Notes: generated by a model from the sequence alone, not told the origin. Counted from the first letter of the stretch, positions 1-9,322 are shown. The stretch: DNA of 48,626 nucleotides from Thiomonas intermedia (GCA_022730375.1 DZDA01000008.1:1-48626); one strand, 5' to 3'. Made by a program: numbers and translations.

Positions 1-169
1 CTAGGCTCAACGTCTGGCGCTTGCGCGCAAAGCTGTAATCCAGGCGCCACCAGCGCTTGCCGTCGGAGCGGACGAGGAGATACAGGCCATTGCCATCTGA
101 CAGGCGATACGGCGTGTCTTGGGGATGTGCCCGCCTGAGTGCGGCATCGGTCAGCAAGTTGGAGGCCAT
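1..169 (-). CDS. Tyrosine recombinase/integrase, N-terminal part (P4-type, DUF4102), cut by window edge
   Basis: Only the first 56 codons are in the window; the gene runs off the left edge. The translation begins MASNLLTDAALRRAHP and continues through LSDGNGLYLLVRSDGKRWW, which fits the N-terminal arm-binding domain (DUF4102) of P4-like phage and island integrases. The catalytic R-H-R-Y domain lies outside, so activity cannot be judged. The ATG at 169 is preceded by AGGAG nine bases upstream. The gene lies just beyond the 3' end of tRNA-Leu on the same strand, the typical position for an integrase that recombines into a tRNA 3' end. I infer that a genomic island or prophage extends leftwards out of the window. 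The family call rests on motif recall only. Confidence 0.8.
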   Translation of the reverse strand, partial: MASNLLTDAALRRAHPQDTPYRLSDGNGLYLLVRSDGKRWWRLDYSFARKRQTLSL

Positions 170-171
170 TT

Positions 172-217
172 GCAGTAACTCCTTCTGTGGTGCTTGAGTT
201 ACTGCCTAGGTTACTGC
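172..217 (-). promoter_or_regulatory. Inverted repeat in the integrase leader covering the ribosome-binding site
   Basis: On the minus strand GCAGTAACTC (205-196) and GAGTTACTGC (181-172) form a perfect 10-bp inverted repeat. The downstream arm overlaps the GGAG of the integrase ribosome-binding site. A further copy, GCAGTAACC, lies at 217-209. The arrangement could be an RNA hairpin hiding the ribosome-binding site, with the extra copy as an alternative partner, or an operator for a DNA-binding regulator such as an excisionase. The sequence shows the repeats; the role is inferred. Confidence 0.5.
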
Positions 218-342
218 ATGAATTCCTGGCAATGCAAGGAACTTTGTGAAACGCTACGCGACGCAGTTTTGTCACAAAGCTATGATTTTGTTATGCTTTT
301 TTCTTGCTCTGGGACGCTGTGAAAACGTCTGAAACATGCGTC

Positions 343-435
343 TGGTGCCCGGAGCGGGGATCGAACCCGCACGCCCCTTTTCAGGAAAGCGGCGGATTTT
401 AAGTCCGCTGCGTCTACCAATTTCGCCATCCGGGC
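343..435 (-). tRNA. tRNA-Leu (anticodon UAA)
   Basis: The minus strand reads a complete cloverleaf with acceptor arms GCCCGGA and TCCGGGC, anticodon loop ACTTAAAAT giving anticodon UAA, the long variable arm expected of leucine tRNAs, a T-arm with GGTTCGATCCC, and an encoded CCA end at 345-343. The 3' end faces the partial integrase at 1-169, so the 3' half of this gene is the probable attachment site of the neighbouring element. Confidence 0.95.
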
Positions 436-846
436 AAGCAGCAGCACGCGCTGCCTAGACGGCTTTGCGGGCGAAATACAGCGCCCTGCAACCCGCGCCT
501 TGACTCGTTTTCGTAGTTCTTCGCGCGGCGTTTGGAGCATTCCCGGGACCACGCGCACAAAACCGAACAGTGGTGCTTGGATTCAATTCTACTGAGTCCG
601 CCCTGGGCAATGAGCCGGTCTGGCGGTCAGGGCAGTTTTGCAGACGGCCGCCATCGTTTCACGTTGGCCACCGTGGCCACCGTTTTCGTTTCCGCTCCGG
701 CCCGCACCCTTCAAGATCCTTAAGTTCGTGCCGTTACCCCTTTAAACTGTGGATTTTTCACGCCACCACGATGCCGCGAGCAGCGTGAAGGATTTACAAA
801 ACCTCCCGGCCGCACGCATTATGGGCGGCCTATTCTCTGCAGCATC
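436..846. other. Gene-free region between tRNA-Leu and pilB
   Basis: I see no convincing gene here. It must carry the tRNA-Leu promoter (minus strand) and the pilB promoter (plus strand), but neither has a clear -35/-10 pair. The only clear local structure is a perfect tandem TGGCCACCG at 665-682. Short open frames lack ribosome-binding sites and family resemblance. Confidence 0.5.
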
Positions 847-2586
847 ATGTCCGCCACTTCGATCGCCGCGTCCGCTTCGCCGCCTTCCAAGACCTTGCCA
901 GGTCTGGCGCACGCCTTGGTGCAGGCCGAGCTGCTGCCGCGCACCCTGGTCGAACAGATCCATCAGCGTGGGCAGGAAACGCGCACAAGCTTCATTGCCA
1001 CGCTGATCGGCAGTGGATCGATGAATGCGCCTGATCTGGCGCACTGGGTCAGCAGAACATTTTCATTGCCGCTGCTGGACCTTGATGCCTATGACCCGAC
1101 CCGCCTGGCGACGGGCGCCATCGACTCGAAGATCATTCAGAGCTACAAGGTTTTGCCTCTGCTCAAGCGCGGCAACCGTCTGGTGGTCGCGACGGCCGAC
1201 CCAGCCGATCACGAGGCGGAAGACAAGATCAAGTTTCAATCGCAGGCGCAGATCGAGCTGGTCGTCGTCGAGTATGACAAGCTGACGCGCATCATCGACC
1301 AGGCCGGTCAATCTGCCAGTTCGCAGATCTCCGCCCTGGTTGGCGAAGATTTCGATCTGGGCGATCTCAGCGATGGCAGCGAAGCAACCGAGACCAAGGA
1401 GCAGACTGCCGAAGTCGATGACGCGCCGGTGGTCAGGTTCCTGCAAAAAATGCTGATCGACGCGATTAATATGCGCGCTTCCGACCTGCATTTCGAGCCC
1501 TTCGAGCATTTTTATCGCATCCGCTTTCGCGTGGACGGCGAGCTGCGTGAAATCGCGCAGCCACCGGCCTCGATCAAAGAAAAGCTCGCTTCGCGCATCA
1601 AGGTCATTTCCAAACTGGACATCGCCGAACGCCGCGTGCCGCAGGACGGGCGCATGAAGCTGCGCATCAGCCCGGAAAAATCGATCGATTTTCGGGTGAG
1701 CACACTGCCCACGCTGTACGGCGAAAAAATTGTGATGCGGATTCTGGACTCTTCCTCGGCCAAGCTTGGCATCGACGCGCTGGGCTACGAGCCGGAAGAG
1801 CGGGAAAAACTGCTTCGTGCGATTCATCGCCCCTACGGCATGATTCTGGTGACAGGCCCGACCGGCAGCGGCAAGACCGTGTCGCTCTATTCCTGCCTGA
1901 ACATCCTGAACCAGCCGGGAGTCAATATCTCGACTGCCGAAGATCCGGCTGAAATCAATTTGCCCGGCATCAACCAGGTCAACGTCAACGAAAAGGCGGG
2001 GCTGAATTTCGCCAATGCGCTGCGCGCCTTCCTGCGCCAGGATCCCGACATCATCATGGTGGGCGAGATCCGCGATCTGGAAACCGCAGACATTTCGATC
2101 AAGGCCGCGCAAACCGGCCACCTGGTGCTCTCCACGGTGCACACCAATGACGCCCCCAACACGCTGACCCGCCTGATGAATATGGGCGTGCCCGCGTTCA
2201 ACATTGCGTCCAGCGTGATTCTCATCACGGCGCAGCGTCTGGCGCGCAAGCTTTGCACCCAGTGCAAGACCCCAGTCGACCTGCCCGCACAAACCCTGCT
2301 GGAAGCCGGATTTCGCGAAGAAGACCTGGACGGCAGTTGGAAGCCCTACAAGGCGGGAAAGTGCAATGCCTGCGGCGGCTCGGGCTACAAGGGCCGTGTC
2401 GGCATCTATCAGGTCATGCCCATTACGGAAGAAATACAGCGCATCATCCTTAACCACGGCACAGCCATGGACATCGCCGAGCAAGCACGCAAGGAAGGCG
2501 TGCGTTCTCTGCGGGAGTCCGGGCTGATCAAGGTGAAACTGGGGGTCACGTCCCTGGAAGAAATCATCGCCGTGTCCAACGAGTAA
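847..2586 (+). CDS. pilB: Type IV pilus assembly ATPase PilB
   Basis: A hexameric cytoplasmic ATPase that powers pilus extension together with the platform protein PilC. The 579-residue product has the N-terminal regulatory region (about 20-180) and a GspE/PilB ATPase domain (about 190-575). Walker A is GPTGSGKT (337-344) and the Walker B region is [10 protein letters not shown] (401-410). A CTQC...CNAC tetracysteine zinc site (C470, C473, C506, C509) is typical of PilB and GspE. The gene is followed 14 bases later by pilC and then pilD, the common pilBCD order, which favours type IV pili over type II secretion. The start at ATG 847 gives the usual family length. Confidence 0.95.
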   Translation: MSATSIAASASPPSKTLPGLAHALVQAELLPRTLVEQIHQRGQETRTSFIATLIGSGSMNAPDLAHWVSRTFSLPLLDLDAYDPTRLATGAIDSKIIQSYKVLPLLKRGNRLVVATADPADHEAEDKIKFQSQAQIELVVVEYDKLTRIIDQAGQSASSQISALVGEDFDLGDLSDGSEATETKEQTAEVDDAPVVRFLQKMLIDAINMRASDLHFEPFEHFYRIRFRVDGELREIAQPPASIKEKLASRIKVISKLDIAERRVPQDGRMKLRISPEKSIDFRVSTLPTLYGEKIVMRILDSSSAKLGIDALGYEPEEREKLLRAIHRPYGMILVTGPTGSGKTVSLYSCLNILNQPGVNISTAEDPAEINLPGINQVNVNEKAGLNFANALRAFLRQDPDIIMVGEIRDLETADISIKAAQTGHLVLSTVHTNDAPNTLTRLMNMGVPAFNIASSVILITAQRLARKLCTQCKTPVDLPAQTLLEAGFREEDLDGSWKPYKAGKCNACGGSGYKGRVGIYQVMPITEEIQRIILNHGTAMDIAEQARKEGVRSLRESGLIKVKLGVTSLEEIIAVSNE

Positions 2587-2600
2587 ACGGGGGAAGCACC

Positions 2601-3821
2601 ATGGCTACAGCAGCAGCACGGACGGCGAAGGAAGCGCTGTTTCAGTGGGAGGGCAAGGATCGGCAAGGCAAGCTCCAGCGCGGCGAACTGCGTGCGGGAA
2701 GTGAAGCCATCGTCTCGGCGTCTTTGCGGCGCCAGGGCATTCTGGTCACCAAGGTCAAGAAACGCCGCCTGACCAGCGGCAAGGCGATCAAGGCCAAGGA
2801 CATTTCCACGTTCACCCGGCAGATGTCGACCATGATCAAGGCCGGCGTGCCGCTGCTGCAATCCTTCGACATCGTGGGTCGCGGCCATCCCAACCCCAAC
2901 ATGGCCCGACTGATCATGGACATCCGCGGCGATGTGGAAACCGGCACCAGTTTGTCGAACGCCTTTCGCAAACACCCCAAATACTTCGACGCGTTGTATT
3001 GCAACCTGGTCGAAGCGGGCGAGACGGCCGGTATGCTCGAACTGGTGCTCGACCGCCTAGCCACGTATCAGGAAAAGTCGCTGGCCATCCGCAGCAAGAT
3101 CAAGAGCGCGCTCACCTACCCGATTGCGGTGATGGTCGTGGCCTTCGTGGTGGTGTCCATCATCATGCTGTTCGTCGTGCCGGTGTTCACGGACGTGTTC
3201 TCGCAGTTCGGCGCCAGCCTGCCCGCCCCCACGCTGATGGTGGTGGCTATATCCAACTTTTTCGTGCACTACTGGTACATCCTGTTTGGCACCATTTTTC
3301 TGGGCGGCTACTTCTTTATGCAGTCGTGGAAAAAGTCCATCAAGATGCAGGAGACCATGGACCGGCTGCTGCTGCGCGTGCCGGTCTTCGGCAAACTGGT
3401 TCGGCTGGGCGCGCTGGCCCGCTGGACCCGCACACTGGCCACGATGTTCGGCGCCGGGGTGCCGTTGGTGGAAGCGCTGGACGCAGTGGGCGGCGCGGCC
3501 GGCAACATCGTTTATCTGCGCGCCACCGAAAAAATCCAGCAAGACGTTTCCACTGGCACCAGCCTGACGACGTCGATGCAGACGCAGGGAGTCTTTCCGC
3601 CGCTGGTCATTCAGCTCACCTCCATCGGTGAAGAGTCGGGCTCGCTCGATTCAATGCTGAGCAAGGCGGCCGACATCTATGAGGCCGAGGTGGATGAGTT
3701 GGTGAAAAACCTCTCGGCCCTGCTGGAGCCGATCATCATCGTGTTCCTCGGCGTGATCATCGGCGGGCTGGTGGTGGCGATGTACCTGCCGATCTTCAAC
3801 CTCGGCAAGGTGGTCGGTTGA
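2601..3821 (+). CDS. pilC: Type IV pilus inner-membrane platform protein PilC
   Basis: The inner-membrane platform on which PilB acts to add pilin subunits. The 406-residue protein has two T2SSF repeats (about 69-192 and 272-394) and three hydrophobic segments (about 174-196, 223-241 and 377-399), the expected topology. The ATG follows GGGGGAAG. Its stop codon overlaps the pilD start (TGATG), suggesting translational coupling. No defects are visible. Confidence 0.94.
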   Translation: MATAAARTAKEALFQWEGKDRQGKLQRGELRAGSEAIVSASLRRQGILVTKVKKRRLTSGKAIKAKDISTFTRQMSTMIKAGVPLLQSFDIVGRGHPNPNMARLIMDIRGDVETGTSLSNAFRKHPKYFDALYCNLVEAGETAGMLELVLDRLATYQEKSLAIRSKIKSALTYPIAVMVVAFVVVSIIMLFVVPVFTDVFSQFGASLPAPTLMVVAISNFFVHYWYILFGTIFLGGYFFMQSWKKSIKMQETMDRLLLRVPVFGKLVRLGALARWTRTLATMFGAGVPLVEALDAVGGAAGNIVYLRATEKIQQDVSTGTSLTTSMQTQGVFPPLVIQLTSIGEESGSLDSMLSKAADIYEAEVDELVKNLSALLEPIIIVFLGVIIGGLVVAMYLPIFNLGKVVG

Positions 3822-4690
3822 TGCCCGATTTCGGCGCGCTACCGCTGACGTTCTGGATCGTGGCCGCCGGGCTGTTCGGCCTGGCGGTGGGCAGCTTTCT
3901 GAATGTGGTCATCTACCGTCTGCCGGTGATGATGGAGCGGCAGTGGCAGGCGGACGCCCACGCCACACTTCATCCGGACGCTCAAACCCAGCCCGCCGAG
4001 CGCTTCGATCTCATCGCGCCGCGTTCGCGCTGTCCGTCCTGCGGTCATCAGATCCAGTGGTGGGAGAACATTCCGGTGCTCAGCTATCTGTTCCTCCGCG
4101 GGCGTTGCTCGAGTTGTCACACGACGATTTCGCCGCGCTATCCGCTGGTCGAACTGATCACCGCGCTGCTGACTGCGGCGGTGGTCGTGCGCTGGGGCGC
4201 GAGCGGGGACAGCCTGGCCTACATCGTCCTGCTCTGGGCGCTGATCACCCTGGCCTTGATCGATTTCGACACCACGCTGCTGCCCGACAGCATCACCCTG
4301 CCTCTGTTGTGGCTCGGGCTGCTGTGGCACGCCTGGCTGCACCCGGAGCAGCTTTCCAGCGCGGTGTGGGGGGCAGCTGTCGGTTACCTCGCGCTCTGGA
4401 CGGTCTACCAAGGCTTCAAGCTCTTGACCGGCAAGGAGGGCATGGGCTTTGGCGACTTCAAGCTGCTGGCTGCGCTCGGCGCCTGGTTTGGCGTCGCTGC
4501 GCTGCTGCCCATCATTCTGCTGTCCAGCATTTGCGGCGCGGTTATCGGCATCACCTTGCAGTTGCTCAAACTGACGGAGCGCGGTCGCCCGATTCCTTTC
4601 GGGCCGTTTCTTGCCGCCGCCGGCATTTTGTTGCTGCTGATCGGGCCAAACACTTTGGTGGCACTGCTGCTTCCCGCCTCCGGGGCATGA
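3821..4690 (+). CDS. pilD: Prepilin peptidase and N-methyltransferase PilD
   Basis: Cleaves the leader of type IV prepilins and methylates the new N-terminus. The 289-residue integral membrane protein has the cytoplasmic tetracysteine zinc motif (C71, C74, C96, C99), the aspartate-protease motif LIDFDTTLLPD (D148/D150) and GFGDFK with D212. Multiple hydrophobic helices fill the C-terminal half. I chose ATG 3821, which overlaps the pilC stop by one base; a TTG one codon earlier is possible. Its end overlaps the coaE start (ATGA). The coaE neighbour is conserved next to pilD in many proteobacteria. Confidence 0.95.
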   Translation: MPDFGALPLTFWIVAAGLFGLAVGSFLNVVIYRLPVMMERQWQADAHATLHPDAQTQPAERFDLIAPRSRCPSCGHQIQWWENIPVLSYLFLRGRCSSCHTTISPRYPLVELITALLTAAVVVRWGASGDSLAYIVLLWALITLALIDFDTTLLPDSITLPLLWLGLLWHAWLHPEQLSSAVWGAAVGYLALWTVYQGFKLLTGKEGMGFGDFKLLAALGAWFGVAALLPIILLSSICGAVIGITLQLLKLTERGRPIPFGPFLAAAGILLLLIGPNTLVALLLPASGA

Positions 4691-5307
4691 ACCGTGCACC
4701 CCGCCTGCGCATTGGCCTGACGGGCGGCATCGGCTCGGGCAAGTCGGCAGCGGCCGATCGGTTTGCCGCGCTCGGGGCCGCCATAGTCGATGCCGACGTG
4801 CTGGCCCACCAGCTCACCGCCGCCGGGGGCGCTGCCATGCCTGCTCTCATTGAGGCCTTCGGCCCGCATATCTGCGATGCCAGCGGCGCGCTCGACCGTA
4901 CCGCCATGCGCCAACAGGTGTTTGGCGACCCACAAGCACGCGCGCGGCTCGAATCGATCCTGCATCCTCGGATCGGCGCGGCCATGCGCGAGGCCGCCTT
5001 TCAACTGGAGGGCGCTTACCTCGTTTTCGTCGTGCCCCTGCTGGTCGAAAATCTGGCGCGCTGGCGGCCGCAGATCGACCGTCTTTGCGTCGTCGATTGC
5101 CCCGTCGAGATGCAGGTCGCGCGGGTGCAAGCGCGCTCAGGTCTGGATGTTGCCGCGATCAACGCCATTCTTGCGGCACAGACCACCCGCGCGCAGCGCT
5201 TGGCAGTGGCCGATGAGGTGATCGACAACAGCGGCGATCTGCAGAGCCTGACCGGTCAGGTCGACTTGCTGCATGCGCAGTATTTGCGACTTGTGCACAA
5301 AAATTGA
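4687..5307 (+). CDS. coaE: Dephospho-CoA kinase
   Basis: Catalyses the last step of coenzyme A synthesis, phosphorylating the 3'-OH of dephospho-CoA with ATP. The 206-residue product begins MNRAPRLRIG and carries the P-loop GGIGSGKS (13-20), the conserved DAD following the second strand (IVDADVLAH), and a lid region with HPRI and VVPLL(V)E segments typical of CoaE. Start and stop fit the pilD overlap upstream. The gene ends just before a palindromic repeat element. Confidence 0.95.
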   Translation: MNRAPRLRIGLTGGIGSGKSAAADRFAALGAAIVDADVLAHQLTAAGGAAMPALIEAFGPHICDASGALDRTAMRQQVFGDPQARARLESILHPRIGAAMREAAFQLEGAYLVFVVPLLVENLARWRPQIDRLCVVDCPVEMQVARVQARSGLDVAAINAILAAQTTRAQRLAVADEVIDNSGDLQSLTGQVDLLHAQYLRLVHKN

Positions 5308-5353
5308 GTTCGGTCGCGGCTTGAAGGACAATGCGGGTAGCCGCCGCATCTCC

Positions 5354-5523
5354 CGCTAGTGCAGTGTTTTACGCTTGATGGAACCAATAAAACCGATGGA
5401 TTTGGCGTCAGGGCAAGGCGCCAACCACAGCGATACCCGTAGGTATCGCGCGGATTGGCAACGCCGCCCTGGCGGCAAAGACGCGGTTTTATGTTCCAGA
5501 TAGCGTAAAACACTGCACTAGCG
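5354..5523. repeat. MITE-like palindromic element with 22-bp perfect terminal inverted repeats (family 2, copy A)
   Basis: Positions 5354-5375 and 5502-5523 are perfect 22-bp inverted repeats beginning CGCTAGTGCAGTG. Inside, further complementary blocks occur (TGGAAC, ATAAAACCG), and the centre is a hairpin CGATACC-CGTA-GGTATCG (5431-5448). The boxes GATGGATTTGGC (5395-5406) and GGCAAAGACGC (5474-5484) are shared exactly with the element at 46323-46507. No coding capacity is visible. It lies between coaE and zapD and could be a non-autonomous mobile element or a transcribed structure. Confidence 0.8.
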
Positions 5524-5584
5524 ACAAAACCAATATCTCCCGCGCAGGGTCTTGAGCCCTTGCGGCACCAAACTGGATCGGTCC

Positions 5585-6337
5585 GTGATTCTGTACGAAT
5601 TCCCCCTGCACGAACGCGTGCGCACACTGCTCAGGCTGGAACACTTGTTCCGCCGGGTCGATGTGCTGCAGCAAAGCGCCCTGCCGGAGCATCACCATTT
5701 CGCGCTGGTCACCCTGTTCGAGATCATGGATGTCGCAAGCCGCCAGGATCTCAAGTCTGAAATCCTCAAAGAACTCGAACGCCAGCGGCAGGCCTTCATC
5801 GCCTATCGGGGCAACCCTGCGGTAGCTGAATCAGTGCTCGATACCGTGCTCGGCGAACTCGATCAGGCCTACCAGGCGCTCGGTCAGCAGCAGGGTCGCG
5901 CGGGCCAGAGCCTGCAGGACAACGAATGGCTCATGGCGATCCGCAGCCGGGCGGGCATTCCCGGCGGCACCTGCGAATTCGACCTGCCCGCCTATTACGC
6001 CTGGCAGCATTTGCCGCAGCAACAGCGCCAAAGCAATCTGGCGCAATGGCTGCAAGCCTTCGCTCCGCTGGCCAGCAGCATAGAACTGCTGCTGCGTCTG
6101 CTGCGCGACGCCGGCAGTACGCGCAAGATCCAGGCCGTCAATGGCGCCTACCAGCAACAACTCGCCGGCAAAACCTATCAACTGCTGCGACTGCGCATCG
6201 ACGGCGCTCTGGGTCTGATACCGGAAATCACCGGCCACCGGCTCATGGTTTCGGTGCGTTTCATGCACCCCGACGCCGATTGGCGCATAACCCCCAGCAC
6301 GGATGAAGTGCCTTTCGACATGACCCTTTGTCCTTGA
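5585..6337 (+). CDS. zapD: Cell division protein ZapD
   Basis: ZapD binds the FtsZ C-terminus and bundles protofilaments in the Z-ring. The product, about 250 residues, contains the family hallmarks: [21 protein letters not shown] at the start, FRGNP-like [36 protein letters not shown] and the SVRFM...FDMTLC end. I start it at GTG 5585 because family members begin with MILYE; an upstream TTG at 5552 would add eleven residues but has a ribosome-binding site too close. yacG follows 8 bases later, the usual pairing. Confidence 0.9.
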   Translation: MILYEFPLHERVRTLLRLEHLFRRVDVLQQSALPEHHHFALVTLFEIMDVASRQDLKSEILKELERQRQAFIAYRGNPAVAESVLDTVLGELDQAYQALGQQQGRAGQSLQDNEWLMAIRSRAGIPGGTCEFDLPAYYAWQHLPQQQRQSNLAQWLQAFAPLASSIELLLRLLRDAGSTRKIQAVNGAYQQQLAGKTYQLLRLRIDGALGLIPEITGHRLMVSVRFMHPDADWRITPSTDEVPFDMTLCP

Positions 6338-6345
6338 AATTTGCC

Positions 6346-6591
6346 ATGGACTCAGATTCTTCTCCCACCTCACGGCCCAAGGTGCGATGCCCGCAATGCG
6401 GCACGCTGACGGTTTACAGCCTGAGCAATCCCTGGCGCCCGTTTTGCAGCGAGCGCTGCAAGTCGATTGATTTCGGCGCCTGGGCCAGCGAGAGCTATCG
6501 CGTGCAGGCCAAGCCCGATGCCGCTGATATAGACGCGCTGGAACATGAACTCGAACGCAGCAACCCGCAGAACCGGGGCCAGCCCCACTGA
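6346..6591 (+). CDS. yacG: DNA gyrase inhibitor/zinc-binding protein YacG
   Basis: A small zinc-finger protein; the E. coli homologue binds GyrB and inhibits gyrase. The 81-residue product has CPQCG and [16 protein letters not shown], giving the four zinc-binding cysteines in the C-x2-C...C-x3-C spacing of the family, followed by a disordered acidic tail. The start at ATG 6346 gives the normal length; an earlier in-frame start lies inside the end of zapD. Its stop codon lies within the first of four CTGAGC repeats. Confidence 0.92.
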   Translation: MDSDSSPTSRPKVRCPQCGTLTVYSLSNPWRPFCSERCKSIDFGAWASESYRVQAKPDAADIDALEHELERSNPQNRGQPH

Positions 6592-6642
6592 GCGCAATCT
6601 GAGCGGCCACTGAGCACACACTGAGCCGTGCGCCGCGCTCAG
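6588..6642. repeat. Four CTGAGC motifs at exact 11-bp spacing plus an inverted copy, between convergent genes
   Basis: CTGAGC occurs at 6588, 6599, 6610 and 6621, a period of exactly 11 bp. An inverted copy lies at 6637-6642, and CTGAGCGC (6588-6595) pairs with GCGCTCAG (6635-6642). The stop codons of yacG and mutT both lie inside these motifs. It may act as a convergent-transcription terminator or a protein-binding array on one helix face; both roles are inferred. Confidence 0.5.
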
Positions 6643-7052
6643 CCCCGCTCCTGCGCCAGCCACTCCAACACCGGCAGTGCGCCGGGCAGCACCGGGCTGA
6701 GCGCAACCGGCAGTGTTTGCCACGATAGTTGCTGGCCTTCGCGGCCCTGCGGTTCGCCGTCCCACGCGGTGATGCGGCAGAACTGCAGATCGACCAGGGC
6801 ATGGGGATAGTCCACGCGCAAGCTGCGCCAGAACTGGGCCTCACGCACGCGCACCCCAAGTTCTTCTTCAAACTCCCGGGCCAGCGCGTCCTGCAACGAC
6901 TCGCCGACTTCCAGCTTGCCCCCTGGAAACTCCCAGTAACCCGCATAGGGCTTGCCCTCGGGGCGCGAAGCCATGAGAAAAGCGCCGTCTGCGCGCACCA
7001 TCAGCCCGACCGCCACCGCAACGGGCGTGCGCTGAGACGGGGCCGGGTTCAC
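6639..7052 (-). CDS. mutT: NUDIX hydrolase, MutT-type 8-oxo-dGTP diphosphatase
   Basis: Removes oxidised dGTP from the nucleotide pool. The 137-residue product shows a complete Nudix box: GGKLEVGESLQDALAREFEEELGV matches Gx5Ex7REUxEExGU, with the preceding WEFPGG typical of MutT. I start it at GTG 7052, which overlaps the stop of the upstream ATPase gene (GTGA) behind a GGGAGG ribosome-binding site; longer in-frame extensions lie inside that gene. The gene order argJ-ATPase-mutT-yacG-zapD is common in Burkholderiales. Confidence 0.9.
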   Translation of the reverse strand: MNPAPSQRTPVAVAVGLMVRADGAFLMASRPEGKPYAGYWEFPGGKLEVGESLQDALAREFEEELGVRVREAQFWRSLRVDYPHALVDLQFCRITAWDGEPQGREGQQLSWQTLPVALSPVLPGALPVLEWLAQERG

Positions 7053-8014
7053 CTCCCGCCGCGCCCCGCCCAGTCGCGGGCGAACTGCCAGGCCACGCGG
7101 CCAGACCGGGAGCCGCGTTCCAGCGCCCAGACCAGCGACTCCTGCAAGGCTTTGTCCAGCTGCCTGTCGTTCACGCCGAACGCGCGCAACCAATGCTCGG
7201 CGATGCGCAGATAGTCGTCTTGACTGTAGGGATAGAAACTCACCCAGAGTCCGAAGCGCTCGGACAGGGAAATTTTTTCTTCCACAACTTCGCCCGGATG
7301 GATCTCGCCATTCTCGAGATGCTTGTAGCTCAGGTTCTCCTGCAGATACTCGGGCATGAGATGCCGCCGGTTGGAGGTGGCGTAGATCAGCACGTTGTCC
7401 GCCGTGGCGCTGACCGAGCCGTCGAGCACCGACTTGAGCGCCTTGTAGCCCGGCTCGCCTTCCTCGAACGACAGATCGTCGCTGAATACGATGAAACGCT
7501 CGGGACGATCTGCGAGCAGATCGGTGAGTTCGGGCAGATCGACCAGATCGGCCTTGTCCACCTCGATGAGACGCACCCCTTGGCGCGCGAACTTGTTCAG
7601 ACTGGCCTTGACCAGGGACGATTTGCCCGTGCCGCGCGAGCCGGTGATGAGCACGTTGTTGGCCGGTTTGCCCTGCACGAACTGGCGGGTATTGCGCTCG
7701 ACCTTGCGGCGTTGATCATCGATGCCGATCAGATCGTCGTAAGTGATGGGCGAGAGTTTGTGTACAGGCGCCAGCTGCTTGCGCCCGCCCTTGCTGATCC
7801 AGCGGAAGGCGACCGAGGCAGCCCAGTCGGGCTCGGACAACGGAGTAGGCAGCAGCGTTTCCAGCCGATCAAGTAGGCCATTGGCTCGTTGAAACAGCGC
7901 GGCAAGCTGGCCGCTCAGATCAATGGACATTGGCGCATCGGCACGGGATGCTTCAACTTCAACGCGGGCTTGGGTGCGGGCCGTCTTGCTGCGGGTTCCG
8001 GTTTGGGTCGGCAT
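7049..8014 (-). CDS. P-loop ATPase of the DUF815 family
   Basis: An uncharacterised AAA-type ATPase. The 321-residue product has Walker A GSRGTGKS (125-132), a Walker B region FIVFSDDLSF (174-183), and the family sequences LIGIDDQRRKVERNTRQF and IYATSNRRHLMPEY (sensor region). The ATG at 8014 lies 5 bases after the argJ stop; an internal ATG at 7930 would give a shorter protein. Overlap with mutT and closeness to argJ indicate one operon. I do not know its substrate. Confidence 0.88.
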   Translation of the reverse strand: MPTQTGTRSKTARTQARVEVEASRADAPMSIDLSGQLAALFQRANGLLDRLETLLPTPLSEPDWAASVAFRWISKGGRKQLAPVHKLSPITYDDLIGIDDQRRKVERNTRQFVQGKPANNVLITGSRGTGKSSLVKASLNKFARQGVRLIEVDKADLVDLPELTDLLADRPERFIVFSDDLSFEEGEPGYKALKSVLDGSVSATADNVLIYATSNRRHLMPEYLQENLSYKHLENGEIHPGEVVEEKISLSERFGLWVSFYPYSQDDYLRIAEHWLRAFGVNDRQLDKALQESLVWALERGSRSGRVAWQFARDWAGRGGR

Positions 8015-8019
8015 GGATT

Positions 8020-9255
8020 TCAGGAGCGGTAATCGGCATTGATGGACACGTAGTCGTGCGACAGATCGCAGGTCCACACCGTCGCCGCCGCCGCGCCACG
8101 GCCCAGCGCGATGCGCACGGTGATCTCGGCCTGTTTCATCACGCGCTGGCCCTCTTCCTCGCGGTAAGCGGGGTGGCGGCCGCCGCGCGTGGCGACATGC
8201 ACGTCATCAAGGTAGAGATCGACGCCCTCCACGTCGAGATCGGCCACCCCGGCGTAACCCACTGCCGCCAGAATGCGGCCCAGATTGGGGTCGCTGGCGA
8301 AGAAAGCGGTTTTCACCAAAGGCGAATGCGCCACGGCATAGGCCACCAAGCGCGCTTCGTCGCGGCTGCGTGCGCCTTCGACCCGCACGCTGATGAACTT
8401 GGTGGCGCCTTCGCCGTCGCGCACGATGGCCTGGGCGAGTTGCTGCGCCAGCGCGGTGAGCGCGGCCTGCAAGGCCTGCGCCTGCGGGCTGTCAGCGCGG
8501 GTGATCTTCGCCAGATCCGTCTTGCCCGTGGCGACGACGACGAGGGAATCGTTGGTCGAGGTGTCGCCATCAATGGTGATGCTGTTGAACGATTCGTCCG
8601 CCGCGGCGCGGGTGAGCTGCTGCAGCACGTCAGGGCTGACGGCGCAATCGGTGGCGATGAAGCCGAGCATGGTGGCCATGTTGGGGCGGATCATGCCCGC
8701 GCCCTTGCTGACGCCGCTCAGCGTCACGGTGACGCCGTCAATCACCACCTGCGCGCTGGCCGCCTTGGGCAAGGTGTCGGTGGTCATGATGGCGGCAGCG
8801 GCATCGAGCCAGCCTTCGCTGCGCGCTGCGGCAATCGCGGCGGGCAGGCCGCCAAGCAGGCGCTGCATGGGCAGCGGCTCCAGAATCACGCCGGTGGAAA
8901 ACGGCAGCACCTGCTCGGGCTGCACGCCAAGCAGGCCAGCCAGTTCCACGCAGGTTTGCCGCGCATCGGCCAGACCCTGAGCGCCGGTTCCGGCATTGGC
9001 GCAGCCGGTGTTGATGACCAGGGCGCGCACGTCCTGCCCGTTGGTGCTTTGCAGATGCTCGCGGCACATCTGCACCGGCGCGGCGCAAAACCGGTTCTGG
9101 GTGAACACTCCCGCCACGCTGGCGCCGGGTGCGATCTGGATCACGGTGACATCCTTGCGCCCCGGCTTGCGGATCTGCGCCTCGGCGACACCCAGCAAAA
9201 CGCCTTCAACGGCGTGCAGGCGACTTGGATCAGGGACTTGAAGATTCACCGCCAT
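8020..9255 (-). CDS. argJ: Bifunctional ornithine acetyltransferase/N-acetylglutamate synthase ArgJ
   Basis: Transfers the acetyl group from N-acetylornithine to glutamate, recycling acetate in arginine synthesis. The 411-residue product contains [16 protein letters not shown], in which the precursor is autocleaved between A194 and T195 into alpha and beta chains, and the C-terminal NADYRS end typical of the family. Start ATG 9255 follows GGAGAG. Whether it is bifunctional or only transacetylating cannot be told from sequence alone. It lies 67 bases after secA on the same strand. Confidence 0.95.
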   Translation of the reverse strand: MAVNLQVPDPSRLHAVEGVLLGVAEAQIRKPGRKDVTVIQIAPGASVAGVFTQNRFCAAPVQMCREHLQSTNGQDVRALVINTGCANAGTGAQGLADARQTCVELAGLLGVQPEQVLPFSTGVILEPLPMQRLLGGLPAAIAAARSEGWLDAAAAIMTTDTLPKAASAQVVIDGVTVTLSGVSKGAGMIRPNMATMLGFIATDCAVSPDVLQQLTRAAADESFNSITIDGDTSTNDSLVVVATGKTDLAKITRADSPQAQALQAALTALAQQLAQAIVRDGEGATKFISVRVEGARSRDEARLVAYAVAHSPLVKTAFFASDPNLGRILAAVGYAGVADLDVEGVDLYLDDVHVATRGGRHPAYREEEGQRVMKQAEITVRIALGRGAAAATVWTCDLSHDYVSINADYRS

Positions 9256-9322
9256 GACAGACTCTCCACAAAGTGATGCCATTCAGGATGGGCTGCAGGC
9301 CCGACGGGCCCTGCAGCCGGGC

